This document shows, piece after piece, positions 47,168-55,991 of a stretch of 64,000 nucleotides of DNA. The DNA is taken from assembly GCF_000003815.2 (NCBI RefSeq), contig NC_049985.1, positions 2,237,645 through 2,301,644 on the forward strand, in the 5' to 3' direction. The position numbers and the translations under genes are program-made. Source of the stretch: Branchiostoma floridae. Taxonomy: Eukaryota > Chordata > Leptocardii > Amphioxiformes > Branchiostomatidae. The first letter of the stretch is position 1. Every line of letters starts with the position of its first letter. The notes beneath the pieces were generated by a model, which did not search any database, was not told the origin of the DNA, and saw only the letters and a list, made by a program, of their open reading frames with translations.

Positions 47168-47705
47168 CTGCAGAAACAGACAAGGTTCACTTTACTCCTG
47201 AACCATCTCCCTAACACCTGCGGAAACAGACAAGGTTCCCTTTACTCCTGTCCTGAACCATCTCCTGAACACCTGCAGAAACAGACAAGCTTCACTTTAC
47301 TCCTGAACCATCTCCTGAACACCCTGCTGATCCAACACCTGTGGAAACAGACAGGGTTCACATTACTCCTGAACCGTCTCCTGAACACCCTGCTGGTCTA
47401 AAACCTGCGGAAACAGACAAGCTTCACTTTACTCCTGAACCATCTCCTGAACACCTGCTGAAACAGACAAGCTTCACTTTACTACTACTGAACCATCTCC
47501 TGAACACCTGCAGAAACAGACAAGCTTCACTTTACTCCTGAACCATCTCCTGAACACCCTGCTGGTCCAACACCTGCAGCGAAAGACAGGTTTCACTTTA
47601 CTCTCAAGGGCAGACACGACTATTTCTCTTGAACCATCTCCTGTACACCCTGTCTGTCTTACATACACCTGCAACAACAGGCAAGGTTCATTTTACTCTG
47701 AATCA
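47118..47705 (-). repeat. Nine-copy array of an acceptor plus exon start (coiled-coil exon)
   Basis: The start of the exon at 47167 is followed on its upstream side by eight more copies. In transcript sense each unit reads GTCTGTTTCTGCAG (acceptor), GTGTTGGACCAGCAGG, TGTTCAGGAGATGGTTCAGG, then AGTAAAGTGAA. Units come in two lengths, about 66 bp and about 50 bp; the short ones lack the GTTGGACCAGCAGG part. Each unit has an AG acceptor and a possible GA|GTAAAG donor, so each could act as a mini-exon. In-frame reading stops just after VQE. Confidence 0.88.
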
Positions 47706-49039
47706 TTTGAATAACGATATCATCTACAGCAAGATACAAGGTTTCACTTTAAGAAGAGACAAGGCTATGTTTTTATCATTGAATGAATGTGTGAATGTAT
47801 GAATAAGTGAATGAGGATAAAGTGATAAATTTTCTGTGGCATATATAAAGTTGATTTAGACTCTCGAGTGTCTGTTTGTAAGTGGCAAAACACAACAAGA
47901 TTAGATGCATTTTTTATTATAACAATGGTTAGGTCTTACTAATTAAGAAAATGTTAGAATTGTGGGACTCCTTTAAAACTGTGTCTGTTTTTTCGTTTGT
48001 CTGTTGGTTGTCTGTATTGCATACACGAATCAAGGCGTAATATATACTATGTAATGTTATGTGTATGTGTACCAATGTGATGTATATGTTTTAATGTATG
48101 ACCCCAGGAAGAATAGTGGATGCACATGTGTATTCACTAATGGGTGTCATTTTAACAATAAACAATATATCAGATTTGTACAGAATAGCACAAGCTCCGG
48201 ACAGCTTTATTTCATCCACTCACACCGGGATGGATCCCTATCGTTTTCGAGTGGTAGGTGTGGCTCTCCTCAAGCACGGGACCTCCATTTAATTTCCTAT
48301 TCGAGTGACATTCTTAGCCTAGGTTTGGTACTCATTTCCACCTGAGTGGAAAATTAGTATATTTCCCAAGGGCACAGCATGTCAGGAGATTGAACCCAGA
48401 ACCTCTGGGTCCAGGACTAGCACTCTAATCGCTACGCCTGCAAACAATATTTAGCTGTAAGTAGCTCTGAATGATTATGTTCCAAGTTTAAATATGTTGA
48501 AAGCATTCGTGTACAATGATTCCATGAAGAGTAGAGGTGTAAGTTGCTAATCGAGATCAAAACAAAGAAATAAACAAACAAATAAGATATAAGAATGAGT
48601 TATACCTTATTACATATATCCTTTATTAACCTTAATGTGCATTCCCGTAATGTTTAAAAGTGCAGTTCTGAGCCCAGTAAGTGATTCTAAGAATTTTAAA
48701 TGTATCATCCATTGTAAGCAGCAGAAGAATTCATTGTCCCTACAGGGAACCCTGCCATTTTCTTCCGTTCCATTAGAAATAAGATCCATCATTAAATATC
48801 TAAAGCGTATGACACATCCACTATTGGATACCTAACGTGTATTACACAACGCAATCAGACATGCCTATCTTGTGGAGATGAAATTCAATGCGTAAAATTG
48901 AATTGTACATTTATTTCAGCGGAACAGATGAATGAATGACATTAAATATATTGCCTTGCATTCTGTGAATACATTGATATCTGATAAGTGTGATAACACT
49001 TACATGCAAATGAATGTTGTGGAGTCATGTTAAAAACTT
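47706..49039. other. No gene seen; spacer between the fibrinogen-like gene and TRIM-A
   Basis: AT-rich, with a tRNA-like fragment at 48365-48440. The right end holds the 3' flank of TRIM-A (ACACTTACATG, TTAAAAACTTTTAGATTCCG), which is repeated downstream of the other TRIM copies. The missing first exon of the fibrinogen-like gene may lie here, but I cannot identify it. Confidence 0.45.
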
Positions 49040-51028
49040 TTAGATTCCGTGGAAAAATTTGATACAACCAGGATATTCAGAAACAACTAAATGTCCGTCG
49101 AGAGTCAGCGCCAGTCCCAATGGCAATGGACGGTCCAGTCCGTGTTCCTCCCGTGTCAGCACGTGCCTGATAAACGTGCCGTCCCGACTGAACACGGAAA
49201 CACGAAAGTTTTTAAAGTCAGCCACGATGATGTTGTCCTCGCCGTCCGTGATGACAGACCAGGGGCTGTACAGCTGACCAGGTTCCGAGCCACGTGACCC
49301 GCACGTGAAGAGATAACGACCGGTGGGGTCAAATATCTTCAAGTTGTTGTTGTCACAGTCATTGACGATGATTTGGTTGCTGCTGTTGACGGTCACGCGG
49401 AGATAGGAACCCAGCTGCTGCTGACCTTGACCTTTATCCCCGAACTTCAGCATGACGTCACCGCTGGGACTAAGTACGAAAACTTGGTGCTCGATAGTGA
49501 CGATGACGCGTCCCAAACCGTCAACAGCAACACCACGTGTAGCGCCTCCTCTCTGTGCAGCCCCTGTCACCTGGATGACACGTGACTCCCTCCCCTGTTT
49601 GTCCAGTACGTGAATCCTGTGTCCGTCCCCTGTCACCAACAGCTCACCGTTTGTCAGTGCCGCCACATACAACGGCTTGAACCTTAGGTCGACCTTCCTC
49701 TTGAAGGAGCCATCTTTGTCTAGAAATTGCAGGCGCAAGTTGCTATAATCAGCCACAACAATGTCTCCCTCTGCGGTGACAGCGAGCGAGCTCGGAAAGG
49801 CAAACTGTCCAACTCCACAGCCCTTCTTACCAACAGTTTTCACGTGTTTTAGACTCGAGCCGCCATTCCCGATCACCACGTTTGGTCGCACTTGCGTGAT
49901 TTTTTGCGGTGAGCACAAAGGTGTTTTCACCTGGTTTATTCCACCTACAAGTCTAGCTACTTCCTGCTCCAGTTCTCCGGTTGGTGGGTCAAAGGTCAAG
50001 TTCACAAAGTTCTTGGGAAGTTCAGACTTCTCAGTGTTTTTGTACTCCGCGGTTTGATCCAACCGTCCGGTCAGTTCTCCGGCCACCGACATGAGCTCCG
50101 CCGGGCTCCCGTACTCCAACACGTTGTCCGTGAACTGGACACAGCTCCTGGCTGAGGCCAGGTCCATCTCAGCTGCCTCCATGGCGGCTTCCATCTGTTT
50201 CTCCCGAGCAGCGTTCATGGCGCGAAGCTGAACGATTCTGTCGTTTCCCACCTTCTTCGCGGCCTCGATGATCGAGTTGACTTGTTTTCTGATCTGTTCT
50301 TCTGTTCGCTGTACCTGTGCAGACCACTCGTCCTTCACTGACTGCAACTCTTCTATCCACTTCTCACGCAGGTCTGCTGTGTTCTTGACTGTCGCAAGTT
50401 TTGCCTTGACCTTTGCCCCCTCCCTCTCGGCCGCCTTCTCTATCTCCACATACTGGTGATCTTTGTGCGCCGTGACCACACAGTGCAGACAGATGACCCG
50501 GTGGCAGGTGTCACAGTAGAACTTGTTCAGTTCATGGTGATCCTCACACTTGGAGGTCTCCCTTGCCCGGAGCTCGGCGGCAGCCTTGCCGGATTGGAGG
50601 TCTTGAACTTTGTGGGACCGATTAGCTTTGAAGCGTCCGTGCATATCGTTACACGTCTGACACAGGTAGTCAGTACACTCCAAGCAGTAGAACTGAGCCT
50701 TGTTGCCTACCTCACATACCGTACAGGGGATTCCATCCTCCGGCGCCTCGGAAATTTCCCCTTTCGGCTGTTGTTGTAGAATGTCGCGCAGTTTGCCAAC
50801 GAGGAAGTTGGACTTCAGCTCTTGGACGCCATTTCTGGGCAGTGGCACGTCCTGTCGGCATGTTGGACAGTCCAGTTTCCCTACCGGCTCTGTGGCCAGG
50901 AGCTTCTCCAAACACGGCTGGCAGAAGGTGTGAAGACACGGCAGCATCTTAGGCTGCTTGAAGTCCTCCAAACACACCTGGCAGACGAGAAATTCGTCTG
51001 TTATATCGCTGATCGCGTTCGACGCCAT
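49040..51028 (-). CDS. TRIM-NHL protein A (intronless, full length)
   Basis: A single open frame of 662 residues from MASNAISD (a second in-frame ATG lies two codons upstream). RING finger at about 16-63 (CQVCLEDF, CLHTFCQPC, CPTCRQDV). B-box 1 at about 103-141 (CTVCEVGN, CLECTDYLCQTC). B-box 2 at about 162-195 (CEDHHELNKFYCDTC, ICLHCVVTAHKDH). Coiled coil at about 200-300. Five or six NHL blades from about 395 to the end (GQFAFPSSLAVTAEGDIVVA, GQLYSPWSVITDGEDNIIVA). There is no filamin domain, unlike TRIM2, TRIM3 and TRIM71. The RING predicts E3 ubiquitin ligase activity, and the NHL propeller a substrate- or RNA-binding surface. The absence of introns suggests an origin by retroposition followed by tandem duplication. 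The substrate is unknown; expanded TRIM families often act in innate immunity. Confidence 0.93.
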   Translation of the reverse strand: MASNAISDITDEFLVCQVCLEDFKQPKMLPCLHTFCQPCLEKLLATEPVGKLDCPTCRQDVPLPRNGVQELKSNFLVGKLRDILQQQPKGEISEAPEDGIPCTVCEVGNKAQFYCLECTDYLCQTCNDMHGRFKANRSHKVQDLQSGKAAAELRARETSKCEDHHELNKFYCDTCHRVICLHCVVTAHKDHQYVEIEKAAEREGAKVKAKLATVKNTADLREKWIEELQSVKDEWSAQVQRTEEQIRKQVNSIIEAAKKVGNDRIVQLRAMNAAREKQMEAAMEAAEMDLASARSCVQFTDNVLEYGSPAELMSVAGELTGRLDQTAEYKNTEKSELPKNFVNLTFDPPTGELEQEVARLVGGINQVKTPLCSPQKITQVRPNVVIGNGGSSLKHVKTVGKKGCGVGQFAFPSSLAVTAEGDIVVADYSNLRLQFLDKDGSFKRKVDLRFKPLYVAALTNGELLVTGDGHRIHVLDKQGRESRVIQVTGAAQRGGATRGVAVDGLGRVIVTIEHQVFVLSPSGDVMLKFGDKGQGQQQLGSYLRVTVNSSNQIIVNDCDNNNLKIFDPTGRYLFTCGSRGSEPGQLYSPWSVITDGEDNIIVADFKNFRVSVFSRDGTFIRHVLTREEHGLDRPLPLGLALTLDGHLVVSEYPGCIKFFHGI

Positions 51029-51039
51029 TGTCACTAAGC

Positions 51040-51320
51040 ACTGAATGTTGACATTGGCACGCCCACTGAAACTTTAGAAGGGGTCACAGTAAAACGCTTT
51101 GAGCGTTCGACCTTATCAATTATGTTTACCTTCTATTCACACTTTAGGTCGTTCCATTCCATAAGTTTGGAGGGGTGCAGACCCACTGTCGATACGACGC
51201 AAAGAGATACGATAATAAGGCAAGCAACATATAGCCTATAGGGATGAAAGGGTAATCGTAAGTTGTGTCGAGTTGTCGGAAGGTTGACCAGAATTTCCCT
51301 GGGTTCAAGGGGAAAGTCCT
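51040..51320 (-). promoter_or_regulatory. Conserved TRIM 5' flank
   Basis: The sequence upstream of TRIM-A (CACGCCCACTGAAACTTT, GGGGTCACAG, CTTTGAGCG) recurs upstream of TRIM-B at 58005-58080 and again at 58227-58320, and upstream of TRIM-C at 61205-61310. The duplicated block therefore includes the presumed promoter, and TRIM-B carries it twice. No TATA box is obvious. Confidence 0.6.
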
Positions 51321-51344
51321 GACGGCCTTTGGGAACACCTTGTG

Positions 51345-51420
51345 ATATCGCGTGGCGTAATCGGCAGCGCTTTGGGCTCAGACCTAAGAGGTCTTGGGTT
51401 CGAAACCTGCCATTGTGATT
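51345..51420 (+). repeat. tRNA-like sequence, probably a SINE head
   Basis: It contains TGGCGTAATCGGCAGCGC (A box) and GGGTTCGAAACC (B box) and reads like a tRNA. The anticodon and T stems have mismatches, and no acceptor-stem pairing is found, so a functional tRNA is unlikely. Confidence 0.5.
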
Positions 51421-51429
51421 TAACTAGTA

Positions 51430-52370
51430 CGAGGAGTACTGTACGAGTTTGTCTTCTAGTGAAAAATGTGATAGCACCCCTCTATTGCATTAACTCATTA
51501 GTTAGAATAAATTTGTGTCTATCATTGAAAAAGGTAATAGCATCCATCTATAACATTAATTCACGAAAAAGAGGGGAAAGTTGGTTCTACTAGTGAAAGA
51601 ATGTGATAGCACCACTCTACCACCTTAATTCACTAGTGAGAGTAAAAGGTCTGATCTAAATTAATTCTTGAAATAATGAGATACCATTGTGACAACCATT
51701 GTCACGTGTAAAAGTAGCTAACATGGTTTTCAACTGAAAAACTTTTTGAACTAAAATAATGAGATAAATAGACCACTACCGGGTCAGTAAATTAATGTAA
51801 GGGAAGGGTGTTATCACATTTTTCACTACTAGACACAGATTTAGACCAGATGTATACCTTTTACTAGTGAATTAGTGTGATAGCACCCATTATCACATTA
51901 AGTCACTAGGTAAGTGGAAAAAACTGCATCTACTAGTGAAAAATGTGATGGCACTCCTCTATCACATTAATTCACAAGTGAGAGAGGGAAAGTGTTGCTA
52001 CTAGTGACAAAAATGTGATAGCACCCCTCTATCACATTAATTCACTAGTAAGAGAAAAACTGTGTCTACTAGTGAAAAATGTGATAGCACCCCTCTATCA
52101 CATTAATTCACTAGTATACGTAAGAGAAAAACTGCATACTAGCGAAAAATGTGATAGCACCCCTCTATCACATTAATTCACTAGTAAGAGGAAAAGTGTG
52201 TCTACTAGTGAAAAATGTGATAGCACTCCTCTATCACATTAATTCACAATTAAGAGGAAAAAGTGTTGCTACTAGTGACAAAAATGTGATAGCACTCCTC
52301 GGTACATTAATTCACTAGTAAGAGAAAAAACTGTGTCTACTAGAGAAAAATTCAATAGTAAAAGGAAAAC
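51430..52370. repeat. Tandem array of hairpin-forming repeats
   Basis: About ten units of roughly 60 bp. A typical unit is TACTAGTGAAAAATGTGATA, G, CACCCCT, CTATCACATTAATTCACTAG, TA, so the two arms pair over about 21 bp around a 7-base loop. Units are cleanest from 51930 to 52320 and decayed before that, including GTTATCACATTTTTCACTA near 51810. Short AAGAGAAAAA-type spacers with GTGTC separate units. It lies between TRIM-A and TRIM-B. Confidence 0.88.
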
Positions 52371-53409
52371 ATCTGATCTCATCAAGCAGAACGTAAGATA
52401 TTGCATTAATTTAAAGACACCACAGAGCAGAGTCTAAACTATTAACATTATAAAGCCTGTCATCGTCATCTCAAGTCACCATTCTGTAATCTTTATGAAC
52501 AACCAAAAACAGAATGGTACAGAAAGGTTAAAAAAGGTATGAAACATAGTTCTACATCAAGTATAATGCATAGCGTATAAAGTCCTCATCAAATATGTGC
52601 AAGCTACTCGTGCTGCATGATAATCTGTTGTATGGGGAAGGTTCAACTTAACGGAGTGCTGGATAGCATGAAGGATTCATGTACGTGTAATCTAACATTG
52701 CACAAGTATCTAAAATTCCATGACCTGATACCTGGTTACTGAATCCTTTATTGACCTTTTTAGTACTCTTTGCTTGATGTATTGGACTTTTTCTAATAAA
52801 ATGAGACAAGAGTCCATTTGTGGTACTGCACACCACGATAAAATTGACTAAACTTTAAACGCTAATATCTCGAAAACAAAACATTAGATTTGAACGCGGT
52901 TTTAACCTAACTCATTAGTTAGGGTTAACAATGTGCCTTTTTCTAGGAGTGGGTGGGGAGGGGGTCTAGGAGAGATGGTTTCTAACGGGCTTGGCTTGCC
53001 TTCCTGGCTATTGGTGAACGTTTTTCGCAGTTTAGCAGAATTTTCGAATTGATAGGAAGTATGAATTTTTCTGTCGCATAGAACAAATACATGAAACACA
53101 GCAATGAATGAAAGAACACTTTCGGCGTCCCTAAAACAATCATTATTGACCATCATACTGAAGCATGTTTTCTCAAACTTTAATATTAAAAGTCTTTTGG
53201 TCTTTGTTGGATATACAATATTTACAAATAAAGTGCATTGTACAGTGGTTCATAGAGAGATACTTTGTTCTTGTGGAGATTGAAGTTAAAAGGTAAAATG
53301 TAACTGTATCATAGCGGCACACATGGATGCATGGCGTTATATATTGTCTTCGGTGCTTTAGAAAAATGTTTAACGCTTTGGATGAATTGATGTCATTAAT
53401 ATCTGTTCG
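52371..53409. other. TRIM spacer, no gene; part of the duplicated block
   Basis: Matches the spacers at about 58380-59640 and 62470-63540 (for example AACAGAATGGTACAGAAAGG, GAATCCTTTATTGACCTTTT, TGCCTTTTTCTAGGAGTGG). This copy is the most diverged of the three. Its right end is the 3' flank of TRIM-B, interrupted by the LINE. Confidence 0.65.
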
Positions 53410-55920
53410 CTTAGATTGAAAAATTGTATTAGTGATTTGATAAGTGAAGATCAAACTGGTTATTTGAAAAACAGATTCATTGGAGAGAATATACGAAGAA
53501 TTTTAGAATTAATTGAATATTATGACACTAACGAAAAACCAGGACTGATCTTTATTGCCGATTTCGAGAAGGCATTTGATAGCCTAAGATGGGATTATAT
53601 GTTTAAAGTTTTGAACTATTTTGGCTTTGGGGAATCTCTTATTAAATGGATTTCGGTTTTATACAACAATATTTCTAGTAAAGTAATAAACAATGGACAT
53701 ATTTCTGACGCCTTTCCTCTTCTCCGTGGTGTTCGACAGGGGTGTCCCCTCTCCCCCTACTTGTTTATTTTATGTGTAGAATTATTAGCCACAAAAATCA
53801 GGACCAACGAACACATAAAAGGACTTAAGATACACACTCTGGAAACCAAGGTCTCACAGTTTGCTGATGATTCTAATTTTCCTCTGCAACCCGAAGCACA
53901 ATCTCTAGTAGCCCTCGTTGAAGATTTAAAGAATTTTTCAATAATTTCTGGCTTAAAACCGAACTTTGACAAATGTACGATTTTAAGAATAGGCTCTTTA
54001 AAAAACACAACTTTTTCTCTCCCTTGTGATCTTCCTATCAAATGGACTAATGGCCCTGTACAACTTCTAGGGATTATGCTGGGTTTAGGCACAACTGGTT
54101 ATACCGAAAAATTAGATCAGAATTACTGGACAAAACTAGCTAAGATAGACAAGATCTTGCTCCCCTGGAGAGGACATTCCTTAACACTTTTTGGTAAAAT
54201 TGCCTTGGTGAACTCTCTAATAGTATCACAATTTACATATCTATTCATGGCTTTACCTTCTCCTAGCGCCAAGTTCTTTAAGGAGTATGAGAAAAAGATA
54301 TTCAATTTCATTTGGAATGGGCGCCCAGAAAAGATTAAACGCAAGGTTATATATAACACCTATGACTGTGGTGGTCTGAAATTAATACACTTACCCACTT
54401 TTGATCTCACTCGTAAGGCATCGTGGATACCTAGACTATGGCAAGCAAAAACACCTTTAAGTAAATACTTGACTGATTTCCCAGATCCTGTATGTAAACT
54501 TTACCCTTTCTTGCAATTATCTAAATATCATATAGACTGTATTTTCACTAAGTTTTCTCGGTCTGTTAGTCCTTTCTTCATCAATGCCCTTAAAGCATGG
54601 CTTTCCTTCCAATTTAAGCCACCTGAAACACACCAGGACATACAATCACAGCTTTTATGGCTCAACTCAAATATTACTATAGACAGCAAGCCTATTCACT
54701 TTAGAAAGCAAGCTACTGGTCAAATATTATTTATAAGTGACCTTTTAGATACAAATGGAAAATTTTTGTCATATAAGGAATTATCGCTGAAATTTGGGAA
54801 AACTCTTCAAATGATGGAATATAATCAAATAATCTCCGCTATCCCAAGCACCTGGAAAAGACATCTTAAGGATAAACCACTTACTATAGGACCTAATGCA
54901 CCCTTCATATCAAACTATTCCTGGTTGGGGGCACGTAAGATAAATAAAGATATATACATGACAACTCTTTTGACAAATAACGTAGTCCAAACCCCAGTTA
55001 AAATCCAAACATATTGGGAAGAAATACTTGACATAATAATACCATGGAAACAAGTTTATAGACTGATATACAAGACTACAATATGTCCGAGACTAAGATT
55101 TTTCCAATTTAGGATGTTACATAAATTTCTACCTACCAGAAAAATGTTATATATTTGGAAACTCTCGGACAGCCCTATTTGCATACACTGTGGAAATGAG
55201 CAAGAAGATACACTGCATCTATTTTGGGAATGTCCAAGAGTTTCCCAATTTTGGAGAGATGTCAAGAAATGGCACGAACGAGTATCGAGTGAACCATTAC
55301 ACATAGATTTAGCAAGTGTAATTTTGGGTGATCTAACAGTAAATTCCCCTAGGCTGAACAATACACTAATATTAATGGCAAAATTTTTTATTTACAAACA
55401 GCAAGAAAAACACCTATCATTAAACCATTTTATCTCATATATTAAGACTTCTTACAAATTGGGATTTATAATAGCTTCCAGAAAGAACAAATTGGCAGTT
55501 CACTACAGTAAATGGGGAGAAATACTTCACATCATTTCTTAAACCCCTCTATTTTCTTTTTGTCTTTTGCTACTCTTGTGGTTTTGCATTATTCAATTAT
55601 TTTCACTAGTATTTGAAGCGAAATGTTGTATTGATGGTTTCTTATGTGTCTGTACTTTATTTGAGATTATTCTTGTTTAAAGTTTACCATTAATTTACAC
55701 TGATGTTACTTTTCTTATGTAAACGATACTACCTTATACTACTGTATTAGTTTATTTGGTTGGTATTATTTTCTTCCCGCTGTAGTATTGTTATCTATTT
55801 TTGGATCCGTGGTTTATGTTTATGTTTTGTCTCAGTTATTGTCTCCATCTCTATTGTCATTATGTATTCTTCTGTTATTTCTGTTTATTTGAAATGCAAT
55901 AAATATTAAAAAAAAAAAAA
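53410..55920 (+). mobile_element. 5'-truncated L1/Tx1-type LINE with target-site duplication
   Basis: The element starts in the middle of a reverse-transcriptase frame that stays open to TAA at 55542 (about 708 residues). Visible motifs: DQTGYLKNRFIGENIRR, IADFEKAFDSL (RT palm, first catalytic Asp), RGVRQGCPLSPYLF, QFADDSN (FADD catalytic pair), then the C-terminal zinc-finger-like CIHCGNEQEDTLHLFWEC. It lacks the endonuclease and ORF1, so it cannot move on its own. The tail is AATAAATATTA followed by poly(A) at about 55908-55920. TCTGTTCG directly precedes the element (53402-53409) and follows the tail (55921-55928). The intact frame implies a recent insertion. The clade is judged from the motifs only. 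Confidence 0.9.
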
Positions 55921-55991
55921 TCTGTTCGGTACAATAAGCGGTACATGCAGTAGTAGAACTAGAAGGATGTTGTGAAGTTGTTCGAAAAACG

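Noticed and set aside
49761-51037. Long plus-strand open frames opposite TRIM-A (and at 57200-58082 and 60535-61093 opposite TRIM-B and TRIM-C)
   Set aside because: They recur at equivalent positions in all paralogues only because they mirror the conserved coding strand; they have no family signature.
51345-51420. Functional tRNA gene
   Set aside because: A and B boxes are recognisable, but the anticodon and T stems are mismatched and no acceptor stem pairs.
51930-52330. CRISPR-like regular palindromic repeats
   Set aside because: The spacers are A-rich linkers and not unique sequences, there are no cas genes, and the DNA is clearly eukaryotic.
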